Part shown: positions 46,231-56,920 of the stretch, piece after piece
How positions within the stretch are numbered: position 1 is the stretch's first letter
Layout of the letters: every line of letters starts with the position of its first letter
From: Gnetum montanum
Taxonomy: Eukaryota > Streptophyta > Gnetopsida > Gnetales > Gnetaceae
NCBI GenBank assembly: GCA_015680685.1
Contig: MNCI01004849.1
Span: 62,001 to 126,000 of the forward strand
Direction of reading: 5' to 3'
Length of the DNA stretch: 64,000 bases
Program-made: the position numbers and the translations under genes
Notes under the pieces: generated by a model
The model's input: only the letters and a program-made list of their open reading frames with translations
What the model was told of the DNA's origin: nothing
Database searches by the model: none

Positions 46231-46246
46231 AACAAAGAGGGACCAT
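46231..46246 (+). other. Polypurine tract of element E
   Basis: AACAAAGAGGGACCAT before the 3' LTR; it overlaps the right arm of a 14-bp inverted repeat (46194-46207, 46224-46237). Confidence 0.85.
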
Positions 46247-47235
46247 TGAAACACCACAAAATTTTAGGTCTCGACATCGCAACTACAAATATGGATAAGT
46301 GTTATGCGTTGTTACGTGCTGCTACACTGCATAGCGTAGCACCTTGCTATGTTGTGTAGCATAGCACCTTGCTACGCTACGTAGTGTAGTGTAGCACCTT
46401 GCTACGCTGCGTAGCATAGCACCTTGCTATGGTGTAGCATAGCACCTTGTTACGCTACATAGCATAGTGTAGTGTAGCATCCTATTACATGCTATTACAC
46501 CCTATTACACATTATTATGCTGTGTTACTCATTGTTACGTGATGTTACACGTTGTTACCCACCGCATTGCCACATGGCACCTGATCTGCATTTTGGACTA
46601 ACCCTAGCCCTATAAATACCTCTGCGACCCCCTTTTTTTGGGAGGAGAGGAGAAGAGGAGGAGGCTTCCATTTTTCTTCACCAGCAAGGAATTTGGCATT
46701 TTTTCATCTTAGCACTTCGCTCCGTGGGTGAACGAGACCCAGAGCAAACCACAATGACATAGGGACACAACTACATTGCACGATACACTGTGACTACTGA
46801 CCCAGGAGGCATAGTTCATCATAGTGAGCACCAGATTTCACAACCCAACATCACTGAGGCTATGATTCCACTTCTACTCTACCTATTGTACACTTTTTAT
46901 ACCTGTACCCCTTTGTTTGGGGCAGTACATCTTTCTATTCAAACTCTCTTTATGTCTGATTAGAGCATTTTCTTTTTGGCATTGTTAGGCATCAAATCAT
47001 GTTCACTATCCCATTACACACTTTAACACATTTCTACTATTCTGCACATTACATTTTCTTTTATTTTTTGCAAAAGGGTTATTGTACACTGATTCAGTCT
47101 CTATCTGATTGACCAAACCGTTCAAGGCATCCTGAATCTATTTTCTCTAGCACGACCCTCGCACGGATCTGGGGTTAAACTATTCACCCAGCAACCTCTC
47201 GATGTTTCCAGCCACCGACATTTTTCATCGCTACA
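46247..47235 (+). repeat. 3' LTR of element E
   Basis: TGAAACACCA to CATCGCTACA, then the duplicate CCTTT. The palindromic tract 46310-46482 has more units than the 5' LTR (repeats of ACCTTGCTACGCTGCGTAGC); 10-bp array 46484-46563; TATAAATA 46611-46618. Confidence 0.93.
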
Positions 47236-47240
47236 CCTTT

Positions 47241-49050
47241 CACATAGTATAGAACTTCCATCCTTCTTAGTTTCAAACTACTTCTAGCATTGAGCCTAGG
47301 ATGACATCAAAACAATGTGGAGGAAAGAGCTGAAATTTGAGGATTCAGAAGGTGGATGAATGAGTTAGGGATCTATTAGGGCTACCTAGGCCCATTTCAA
47401 TCCAAGCTTCATTTTTTTCTACTCTATGTAGGTAGTTATACCTATTTTTGCTTGGTTTTTTGGTCATTTTCATTACTCTTTCTTATGTTTTTCTTGCCAT
47501 ATGTGGTCATTTTTTCCAAGTCTACATTGCTAGAAGGAGTAAAATGAATTTTTTATGAAATAATCCCTCTTATTTTAATCATATCCATGTAGATCTATGG
47601 TTGCTTCATTGTTTTGGCCTTAATAGATTCAATTTTTAAAATCAAGCTTGTTGTTTTCATGTTTTTTTTCCTAAAATTTGGGGATATGGCCATTTTTCTC
47701 AAATCTAGTCCAAAGTATTCATAAAAATTAAATTTCAATGAAATCATACCCCATTATTTTATTATTTTTACAAATAGATATCAATCATTTCAACTATGTT
47801 GGTAATGTTAAGTTGGGTTTTAGCATTTTAGCTTTTTACATGAGAAAAGCAAGCAATGTTGTGTATTCTTTCATAAGAAAAAAGCTACATATTTTTTGAA
47901 TATAATGTTATGGGTTTTTAGCCCTATGTTTACACTTCCCAATGGCTATTTTTTCATTTGATTTGGCTTTGAAACAATTAAGTTATAGTTGTTTTCCTAA
48001 GGTCATGTAGTTTAGTTTATTATACCATTTTTAGATTTTTATGTGAATTCATGAACTTTTTCTAAGTAAATGACAAGGGTTTTGGCTACTTTTTTGTTAT
48101 GGCTAGGTATTTCTTGGCTTCAAATTTCCAACAGAGGTGGAATCACTCCAATTCAATTTTAAACAATTTTTTATGAATTTTTTGCTAAGCCTATGTCAAA
48201 AGGAGGTTTGTGCCATTTTCAAATTCGTGTTCAAGTTGGTGAATTTGTTTTGAATAAGAATAAATGGTTTTGAATTTTCATTAAGTATGGATGCATAGGG
48301 CTTGATTTCAACATTTAAATGATGGTAGAATCACTTCGTTTGAAGCACAAACAAATTTTTGGTAAATTTTTTACCAACCCTACATGAATGGGGATTCATA
48401 GTGATGACTACGATTTTGTGCTAATTTGTCTATGTTTCATGTACAAATGGTTATGTATTTCTAGTTTTAATGGTAATGGCTGTAATGTTTATGATTTTAG
48501 AATTCCTTTCATGGTGGAATCACTAAAATTGAAGGCCAAATGAATTTTTTATAAGTTTTTGGTTAAACTATGCAAATAAGGTTAAATTTTGGATGGATGT
48601 AATTGATATGTGTAGTTTTTCTTGTAAAACTGATGTTTTAAATTTTTTTTTAATAAATTCAAGGGATTTAATATTTTTGGAAAGATGGATATATGTTTTT
48701 TATAAGTTTTAATGCTCTTTTTAAGTTTATGCGTATTTTAAGCTAAGGCTTAATTTTGGCTATAATATTTTTGGCTATGAAGTAAAAGGCTATGGAAGGT
48801 TGTAATAATTCTTTCTTGTGGAATTTCTTAAGCTAATTTCACCTCTGACTAGGATGTTTTTTCCAAACTTGTTAACTAATTTTAGTTGGTCATAATGTAA
48901 GGCTATGCAAGGTTGCAATAATTCTTTCTTATGGAATTTCTTAAGCTAATATAAATAAACACCTTATAGCTTTTCACATAGGCTAATTTCACCTCTAACA
49001 AGGATGTTTTTTCCAAAAATTTTAGGTAATTCTAATTGGTCATAATGTTT
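47241..49050 (-). repeat. Array of element B, part 3, turning AT-rich
   Basis: One more block of the 190-bp array near 47275 (CTTCTAGCATTGAGCC, AATGTGGAGG). An AT-richer repeat follows, with blocks near 47505, 47693, 48128, 48322 and 48510 (GGTGGAATCACT, GAATTTTTTATGA), again about 190 bases apart or multiples. A separate direct duplication lies at 48784-48897 and 48898-49049 (shared ATAATTCTTTCTTNTGGAAT and AGGATGTTTTTTCCAAA), the second copy longer by an insertion of roughly 37 bases. No coding. Confidence 0.55.
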
Positions 49051-49071
49051 TTTTTTTGGCCATGTATGGTT

Positions 49072-50990
49072 TACTTGAAGCCCATTCTCATCATTGAAGA
49101 GTTGGTGGGCATTTTGTGCTACATTGGTCATCACAAGATTAATATCTTTCTTCCTATTATGACTTTGGGAAAGCTATCACTGTGGTTCTAGCTTGGGATA
49201 AGGGAATACCTTGTCTATATCCTATAGAACTTTAGTATGATGCTATGATCACACTTGTCCATAGATGTGGCTCAGACTATAGTGTAGACTTTGTTATCTT
49301 GGGCATCCAACTTGATTGTCAAGTTTATTACCAACAATTTGCCTCCTAGGACATCAAAGGAAATAATAGATGCCATCAGCCCACTTTACCTTATAGAGAT
49401 CTAGATGATGCCAAAGTATAGATAGTACAATGTTGACATAATGTTGATGGTGGTGCATAAGGTCCACAAATTGTTCCAAAAACTCATGCAACACCATGTA
49501 TCATCTACCAGGGTAAGCATAGCTGTTATAGTGTTTTCATGTTTTTTGTCTTTATCGATAAAACTACCTTTTGTAACTTCATTGGCCTTATGAACTTCTT
49601 GTAGGTACAAGGTCAATGATCAAGGTTTGATCATTAATGATCAAACATTGGAAATGGCTCAAACTGTCCTAGATGAATTCACCAAGGGCCCCAAGATTTA
49701 AACTATTGTGCATCAATAGTTGAGAGGGAACTTCGATGCCTATGCTACAAGGTTCAATCTTACATACAGGAAGTGTAAGGATGAAGGGATGATGTACAAC
49801 TACTGGGTAGATTTTCATAACTCCATGGATCAAACCCTTGCAACTAGAACCTTTACGCAAACCACACTGAAGAAGAAGAGAAAAGATAAACATAAGGCTA
49901 TGGCTTCTAGTGGTTTATGGCTATGAAAATTCTAAATATTCTATTTCTTTGACTAGTTATTAAACTTCCTTATAATGATGATAATCTTTAGTTGTTTATT
50001 TGCAGGACCTTCCACCTATATTAATGTCGCTATACCATTTTTAGGGGCATGTCATGAGGATAGCCTCATCCTAAATTTTGCTGAGGTGATACAAGCATAG
50101 AAGTGGCTAAGGGAAAAAGCACCTAGATACATCCAAGAAAACATCTAGCATGTAGGTTTGCTTGATGTATTTATGACACCTATCCCTTTCATCCCTACTA
50201 TAGAGATGTTTCATGTCATTGACTCATTCAATGAGAAGGCTAGTCATTTTAACACCATCATCTAGGGTGTGAAGGTTAATTAGGGCCTCTTTTACAACTT
50301 GTTTGGTATCCCTACTGATGGGGCAAACATTGCAACAAGAATAGTGAAGGAATCAAGACATTATGGCAAAGTTTTGGAGTGGCTTGGTGCCAACATGAGC
50401 CACTCTAGAATTTTCATGGATTAATCCATGAACCCTAATGCAAAGGAATTATAACCTTTGTTCAAGTCTCATTCATTTCCTAAACTATTATTGCAAAAGA
50501 ATTTGATTGACATTGCATAAGGATGGACCTTTAAGAAGGTCTTGATGGATGGCACCAAGTTTAACTAGGCAACTACTTTTGCTATTGGTTTTTGGGAGGA
50601 AAGCCTTAGACTCTATGTAGACACCTCTACAATAATCCACATGCATTTTTCATTTTTTTAGGTTATTTGAAGAGGTTTATGAAGTTTTTAGTGTTGTATA
50701 GGAATGCATGATGGGTTCCCCAAGACCCCAGCCAACTTTCTAAGCCTTGGATAATGCACATTTATTCAATAGTGTAGGCTCAAAACCCACCAAAGGAGAT
50801 GGATCATATGTTATTCATTACCATCAAGGATATTAATATTAGTCCATGTGAGTCTCTTGACAACATATATGATGAGGAGCCTCTCACATTCCCAATGAGC
50901 ATCCTAGACGCCAAGCAATGACATAGGAAGGTTGAAGGGGAAGCTAGAGAGAAACTCAAGAGGCACCTCCAATGTTGGATAATTTCCCCC
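49072..50990 (+). pseudogene. Antisense multi-exon ORF of element B
   Basis: Plus-strand gene, opposite to B pol, of unknown function and homologous to the antisense ORF in element C. Exon 1 (to 49512) reads LKPILIIEELVGILCYIGHH, matching GLRPILIVLEIRGVLCHV in C. The intron 49513-49604 (GTAAGC to TTGTAG) falls at the same codon and phase as the C intron 27867-27786. Exon 2 (49605 to about 49891) ends at ATAAGG, apparently a mutated GTAAGG donor. Exon 3 from 50006 contains FNEKASHFNTII.GVKV and LFYNLFGIPTDGA, matching FFEKASHF and LFMNLFGVPTDG of C. Stops are chiefly TAG at likely Gln sites. The 3' end is uncertain (acidic DEEPLTFPMS near 50870). Confidence 0.75.
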
Positions 50991-51184
50991 TCTAGAAATC
51001 CATGAACATCACTAGCACTATGCATAACTACCTCCTTTGGTACTTGTGAAAATTGCCAACACAACAAATAACTACCTCCTTTGGTACCTACAAACATTGT
51101 TGGCACTAAGGATCACTACCTCTTCTAGCATCCTCCAATCATCAAAAACCCCTCACCACCAATGTGTAGGCCTTGGTTAGGGTT

Positions 51185-51365
51185 GCATCGACACCATGTG
51201 GGCTATGTAGCTCCTTACATGGGTTGCACAGGCCCTTACGTCAATTGCATAGGCATTACATGGGCTATACAAGCCATTGTGCAGGCCATGACAGCCCTTC
51301 TATGGATCATGCAGGTCCTTTTATGGACTACATAGGCCCTTGGACAGGCCATGCAAGTCATGGCA
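51185..51365 (+). repeat. ~21-bp degenerate tandem repeat
   Basis: About eight units of the form CATGGRCTRYAYAGGCCCTT. It reads as a seven-residue periodic peptide in one frame, but with a stop, so coding is doubtful. It lies just past the antisense ORF of element B. Confidence 0.65.
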
Positions 51366-51540
51366 AGGTTTAGACAAGCCAAAGAAAGGCCACCCACTAT
51401 CACCATACCCCCAACATGCTTTGTCATACAATGCTTCATGTCACCCAATGCTTGTTGCCTAGCACCATCCCACATTGCCTAGCACTACCCAAGCCTACTA
51501 CTAGTGTTTCCTCTACTCCTATTATCATTCTTGCTCTATC

Positions 51541-52789
51541 CTATTGATGGAAAAATTTTCCTAACTAAGGGAGATTTCTAAATTTTCATCAACCAACAGA
51601 AATTTCAAATTTTCTAGCAATTGATGAAGAATTAAAAAAAAAAATTTCAAAAGACCATTAATTTTAAATTAGGAATGCAAGAAAAAATTAAATTTAAAAA
51701 ATAGGATTTGGTGCCCTAGTAGCAATGAGAATAAAAGCTTCATAGTTAAGTATGCTCACCCTAGAGTAATACTAGGATGGATGACCTCTCAGGAAGTCTC
51801 ATTTTTTGTGCCAAAGGTTCTAGAATTCAAAAGCCATAACGTTTGATTTTTGAAGTCTTTTTAAGCAAATGAAGAGTCATTTCCTATACATTTCAATCTT
51901 CTAAATTTTCCCCATGAAATCCCAAAAATTAGTTTTCATTCCCTTGACTAACATAGTGCCTCAGTACCCTCAAAGGTTTAATTTTAGAGTAACTTGAGCA
52001 TACAATGTTCATTTTTAACATATGAATAGTCATTTCCAACATTCTTCATCATTCTAAACTCAATGGTGAAGTTAGATTTATCATATTAATACCTAATAAT
52101 TTAATGACATCATGAACTATCCCTTAAAAGTTGAAAACATAAGGATAACTAATCATGCCTTATTGGGACTAACAAATTTCGCCTTTTAGGCCTTGAGATC
52201 AAGTGCTTAATCTTTTCTTGTAGTCTTAAGATTGCTATCGCATGTCATTAGTTACATTGCCAAAGTCAGTGTCTTAAAGGGGGTAGAAAGGCCATTAAGA
52301 ATTAGATTATGTAATTATATATTACCAAAATTAGATAATGCATGTAGATATTACCAAAATTAGTTAATATTACCAAACATAGATAATGTATTTAAATATT
52401 ACCAAATTAGCTAGAGAATTAGTGATGAATTAGTTAATGAAATAGAATGGTCTTCAATAGTCAAAAAGATGCATATCAATTTGTCCTACAGTCAAAACAT
52501 ATGATAGAACAACATGGAGACTCAAAAACGTATTTTGGCAAGGTGTTTAATAGTGATGAAGAGAAATGATCTAGAAGAGAATCCAAGAATGACAATGAAA
52601 ATTGCAATAGACAATGTGCTTGCAAGATCTCTAGTGGGTGAAAAATAACATCTACTATGTCCACCATGAACCTTGGACTGGCATGAGTATCAATACCCAC
52701 ACATTTAAGTAAAATTACAAGAATTTTATGTTAATTTCTTGTGCCTATAAGAAGTCTTAGCATGTAAATTGCTATACAAATTCCAATCA
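51541..52789. other. AT-rich region with a short ATATTACCAAA tandem repeat
   Basis: No gene recognised. At 52311-52420 four units of ATATTACCAAAATTAGATAA type, 27-35 bases apart. Minus-strand open stretch 52476-52700 has no known features. Confidence 0.5.
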
Positions 52790-53575
52790 AACTTAGAGAA
52801 GATGGGATAAAAAGGTAATTATAAGCAAAAATATTCTTCTAGAAGTTCTTCTTTTGAGCCATATACATTAACCTTGTAGCAATCATAACATGGATGATTA
52901 TGTGATCTTCTATAAAGAAGCCAAGTTTGAATTGATACAAAGATCTTAATGGAGTTTATAAAATATGATTTTTGGAATTTTAGAACTTCAAATCATGAAG
53001 AAAAAAAGAACAGTTAATATTTTAGAAAAATCGCATAGCCTTGGAAATAATTCTAAAAGTCCATCTATTAGGAAGATGTGTATGTATCATAAAAATACAT
53101 TTAATTTCCATATCAACATGTCTAGATGTAAGCTTATGCCTAGGGACATACTTATTTAAGCAAATAGAGGAAAGTTTGAGGAATAAGTTATTATTAAGCT
53201 ATACTGGTCCAATGCCAATTATCCTTTGTGGAGACATCAATGTAAAAGTTGGAAGTAGTGTTTATTAATTCTTTAAATATGGATGTGTAAAGGAATCCTT
53301 GGAAGGTGAACCTTATTTGAAGAAGATGTTTCCATCAATTCAACATGAAATTCCATTGGCTAGTGCATATTTTGTTGACTTCAAATCTTCAATAGATAAA
53401 TTAGAGCCTAAAATTTAGGAACAAATGATGTTAATGGATAGGAACCATAGTTTACCAATTACTTTGCTATGACTAATGAGGATGGGTCAACAACATTCTT
53501 CATTGAGACCCTAGATTATATTTGGTACAATGTCCAATTCTTCCAAGTTACCAATTTACTTAAGTTGATTTCTAA
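52790..53575 (+). pseudogene. CCR4/nocturnin-type deadenylase (EEP domain) fragment
   Basis: Scattered but collinear motifs of a plant CCR4-like exonuclease, which would remove poly(A) tails from mRNA. In order: LEKMG.KGNYKQK near 52795, DYVIFYKEAKFELI near 52890, IKIHL at the NTH position near 53085, MPIILCGDIN near 53212 (family CGDFN, with the catalytic Asp retained and His lost at the earlier site), VGSSVY, IPLASAYFVDF near 53350, then after a frameshift EP.FTNYFA and TLDYIWYNVQF (family FTNxxxxFxxTLDYIF) near 53448-53540. The order and spacing fit the C-terminal half of the EEP domain. The catalytic final SDH is not found. It is broken by stops and a frame change. Host-gene remnant or captured piece; no poly(A) tail was found to prove retroposition. 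Confidence 0.6.
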
Positions 53576-54344
53576 GTAAGTGAAGAAGAATCAAGATCAA
53601 GCCCTTCCATCCCAAACAAGACCATCCAATCATATACCCCTTATGATAAAATTACAATTACTCCGATTAGTTTAGAAGGTTAATCAAGATTAGAAAGTAT
53701 CTAACTCTTAATTTTATAGATAAATATTATTATTTTCTTCATTTTTTAATTTATATTTTAATTAGATAATTAAAATATCTAACATAATGAAAGTTGGAAA
53801 TAGATTATTTGCCCTACATTCACTTGAATAACCAAATCTGAGTTGCACTTTGTGTGACCCTAGTTAGGGTTGGTGATTAGTGGTTGGTAGATCTTTAATT
53901 CACCTCTTGTCATTATCTTAGAAAATGAGGTAAGTATTAAAAAAGTAATATTTAATTTTCCATATATTTTTCTTACATGTGTCTTATTTGTAGAATAAGA
54001 AAGAAACAACTTCAAGTTCAAGAGGAGAAATCAAATTATTGGAGCATAGGATCATAGCAAAAGCATTAGAGCTAGAAAAAGAAAATGAATGTGGACTCAT
54101 TCAAGGATGAATGAAATCGAAGAGGGGTAGATTATAATGTCCCCATTCCCAAATGATGTTTCTGCATAATGAAGATGGTGCCTCTTCATAACAAGTGTTA
54201 TCATTATCGTAAAAAAACCTGAAAGGATGTGTTATAATTGAGACCTAAACTGGAATATTGTAATAATGGAGATGTATCCTTAAGTGACCTTTGGAGGTTT
54301 TACCTAAGGAATTTATACCCAAGCTTAAAGGTCATGCTAACATA
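53576..54344. other. AT-rich region, no gene recognised
   Basis: A sequence resembling a complete small plant intron lies at about 53929-53996 (GAG then GTAAGTATT to TTATTTGTAG), possibly from a decayed gene; the flanking coding sense cannot be established. Confidence 0.4.
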
Positions 54345-55104
54345 GTTACATGTTGATCATAGTTTTTTGTCTTCCCACCTAGACTAGTAATTTCTTTGTC
54401 ACGTATGGTTTATTCTAGAGTGAGGTGTATGATGTGATTTCTAATTACTATGCTACTCCTAAAGCCAATGAGAAATAACTTGAGTAAACTAATAGATAAT
54501 GGAGAATAAAATCTAAGCTAGCCTAAGTGTGATGAGAATCCATCCTTAATCATCCATACACATCTTGGACCTCATGTACTACTTCTAGGGTTACCAAGTG
54601 CACATTACTTGAGCACTACTAGATACACTACTATCTTACCAACTAGTTACACTTAAATGTTCATGATTAAGACGTACTCATTCCACATTAACAACAGGAA
54701 TAGTAAATAATGATAAAGAAATATTAACTAAGAAAATAATAAATAATAATAACCAATTAAATAATTAAAAACTAAGTGAATGCTGCAATGATGGAGTAAT
54801 CTTAATCTTTATTGCTAGTTGTGTGCATGTCCAAGTACATCACACTCGAACAAAGGTTCCATACAATTACAATCATTACATTGCGGGCATGCCCTTGGGA
54901 AAGAACTAAAAATTAACTAAAAACTAACAAAACGATTCTACCCTAAGACTTACCAACCTCCTCTTCTTGCATGCCTGAGTGCCATATTTATAGGCCCACA
55001 TAGGAATCACGATATCGTGTATTCGATATCATTATCCAGGCTACAATATCATGTACCCAATATCAAGTATCTGATATCGAGGCCTAGCAAACCATAATTC
55101 AGTA
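54345..55104 (-). repeat. D-family LTR, reverse orientation, apparently solo
   Basis: The reverse complement aligns with the element D LTR: TACTGAATTATGGT at its start (D: TGATGAATCATGGT), TATAAATA at 54985-54992, then CATTTAACAACAG-, GTATCTAGTA- and ACATACGTGACAAAGAAA-type blocks. The palindrome array is GATATC/AATATC (plus-strand starts 55011, 55025, 55045, 55059, 55073), not GTATAC. The U5 end near 54345 is indistinct. No internal element sequence adjoins it. Confidence 0.8.
54985..55078 (-). promoter_or_regulatory. TATA box and GATATC palindrome array of the reverse D-family LTR
   Basis: Five hexamers with spacings 14, 20, 14 and 14, directly upstream (minus strand) of TATAAATA. Same position and step as the GTATAC array of element D, but a different palindrome. 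Confidence 0.7.
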
Positions 55105-55111
55105 GCAACCT

Positions 55112-56010
55112 TCAAGAACTAGGGCATTTGAAAGCCATATGACCTCTCCCATCACATATCCAACATTCTATAAAATATATATTAAGATTAGAAATTTTCG
55201 TTTGCTTACCTCTTATCTTACCTTTTATGTCTAATTGGTAGAAGCTTTTTTCTTTCCTTATTAGAACCCTTTTTACACTTCTAGTAAGAAGAGCTAGTTC
55301 ATCATCACTATTTGCATCACTATCTGATCTCTCTTTTTCTTTTGATGAGATTTTAAGAGCAATGGATTTCTCCTTAATAGCACCTTCATTGATGAGATTC
55401 ATTTCATATGCTACAAGTTCACTTTGTAATTCTTCAAATTTTAGAATAGAAAAATTCCAAATTTCTTCCATAGCAGTAATTTTGGATCTAAATTCAAGGA
55501 GTAGATTTCTAATAATTTTAATAATTAGTTCACTCTCTAATAACTCTTTTCCTATACCTCTAATGGAAACTATAATATCGTTGGCCCTAGAGATCTAATC
55601 TTTAATCTTTTCACCTTCTTTGATTATAAATTTATCATATTTATATTGTAAGAGTAAGAGCTTGGATTGCTTCACCACTAAGGTTCCCTCATAAGTGGGT
55701 TCTAAAACTTCCTAAATTTTTTTGATAGTTTTACATCCAGCTATTCTATTAAATTTAGGATTTCTAATAGCATAGTAAAAATAGTTCCTAGCCTTTAAAT
55801 CAAACATGAAATTTTCCTTGTCATCATTACATCACTTAACTCTAGGTAGTGCAATGCTAGAAGTGTTGTGATGGGATGAGTATATTCTTCCACAATGGAT
55901 TGTCATACTTTAAATTTCATGAATTCAAAGAATCATTGCATCTATGCTTTCTAGTATGTGAAGTTGATCCCATCAAACATTGGTGGCTTAGGGTAAGATG
56001 TTCCCTTCAT
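55112..56010 (-). pseudogene. gag: Ty1/copia gag (UBN2-type)
   Basis: Minus-strand frame from ATG at 56010 (MKGTSYPKPPMFDGINFTY) through a typical copia Gag core: PKFNRIAG, LEPTYEGTLVVKQSKLLLL, EGEKIKD.ISRANDIIVSI, LLESELIIKIIRNLL, ITAMEEIWNFSILKFEELQ, to a CCHC zinc knuckle CWICDGRGHMAFKC at the end. The open part is 55112-55471. A frameshift near 55835 and a handful of stops break it. The reverse D-family LTR ends just beyond the stop, so the copia pol may have been replaced or lost. Confidence 0.85.
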
Positions 56011-56146
56011 AGTTCAGTCTTGCATTATTGCACTCAATTCAGGAGTACCACACTCCAATACAACTTGAAGATCAAGGACTTAGAAGAGAGGTTGAATAAG
56101 TTTCTACAAGTTAAACCAAATTTTTTCTTACAAATATAGATGGTTT

Positions 56147-56162
56147 CCTAACTTTGATACAT
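56147..56162 (-). other. Copia primer binding site, initiator-Met type, degenerate
   Basis: Minus strand TGTATCAAAGTTAGGA against the usual TGGTATCAGAGC start; about 140 bases upstream of the gag ATG. Confidence 0.6.
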
Positions 56163-56163
56163 T

Positions 56164-56920
56164 CACACTTGAAGGGTAAAATCCTTACACACCTCTAGAC
56201 TTTGTATCTCAAAAAATTTGATTTCAAGAATACCAAAACCTTTACAATGTAAGACCTCTACTAGGGTTGTTTTCTATCAAAAATACACCCAACCCCTCAA
56301 GGTTCCAACAAGCTCAAAAGATGTCTTCTCTCAAGAAGCATATTAACCTCTTAGGTTTTACAATGGAAGAAAAGAAAGATTAAGAAGAGAATGTACTAGA
56401 ACTAAAAAATTATTTCTTTGAGACTCTCAACAAGAACCAATAAATAATAAAGAATTGAAGAACAAATAATTCACAAGATTTATACAATGATAGATCTCAA
56501 TCACATGTATAGTGCTTACTTTTTCCAAAAAGGTATCATTTTCTTTTATAGCCTTGTCAACATCATATGACCATTGAAGTTCATACAACTACAAAAAACT
56601 TGTTGAGACGTCTTGAATAAGTTTGAGATGTCTTATTGGGTTTATAGAAATTATAGGTGGGACATCTTAAAACATTGGAATGTATAGGGTGAGATGTCTT
56701 AGCTTGAATTTGGACATCTACTATTTTATTAAGATGTCTCACCTAAGACCATAGCTTCTTAGTAGAGACATCTTGGCAAAGACCAAGATATCTTCTTTGG
56801 AATTTAAAATGTCTATCATCCTTATGATTTCTTCTGATTGGTGACTAAAGATTTTATCTTGATCTGATTATACTCCATCTTATTCCTACATGATCTCACA
56901 AGCACACATACAAATTTTCA
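56164..56920 (-). repeat. Copia 5' LTR, approximate limits
   Basis: Lies directly upstream (minus strand) of the primer site. It contains CTATAAAAGAAA as a TATA candidate near 56545 and, upstream of that, a cluster of about eight GAGACATCTTG/GAGATGTCTT motifs (56605-56815) in both orientations. A likely TG start (TGTGTGCTTGTGAGATC) is near 56917. Similar GACATCTTG motifs recur at 59690-59790, perhaps part of a second LTR. Confidence 0.5.

Larger units (their letters stand above)
39941..47235 (+). mobile_element. Element E: 7.3-kb gag-PR retrotransposon lacking pol, inserted in the array of B
   Basis: LTRs 39941-40802 and 46247-47235, target duplication CCTTT (39936-39940 and 47236-47240). 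The interior has gag and protease homologous to element C, then the 5'-type and 3'-type motif arrays side by side, a 3' spacer like that of element A, and a polypurine tract. RT, RNase H, integrase and the antisense ORF are absent. It is a non-autonomous derivative that would need enzymes supplied by a C- or A-type element. Confidence 0.93.
11943..51000 (-). mobile_element. Element B: reverse-oriented giant Tat-type element, 5' end not found, interrupted by C and E
   Basis: On the minus strand the order is: antisense ORF (51000-49072), ~190-bp array (47241 onward, 39940-36466, 18049-17820), motif spacer (17770-17390), RT-RNH-aRNH-IN (17130-13695), polypurine tract, 3' LTR (13454-11943). Elements C and E sit inside with clean target duplications. 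Excluding them, about 13 kb of B remains. I see no gag, protease or 5' LTR of B beyond 51 kb, so its left part is lost, or lies outside the window, or is too decayed. Continuity across C and E rests on the target duplications and on the shared array. Confidence 0.7.

Noticed and set aside
51173-51475. Open stretches on both strands across the 21-bp tandem repeat as coding.
   Set aside because: Openness on both strands follows from the repeat having a length divisible by three; one frame is stopped and no domain is seen.
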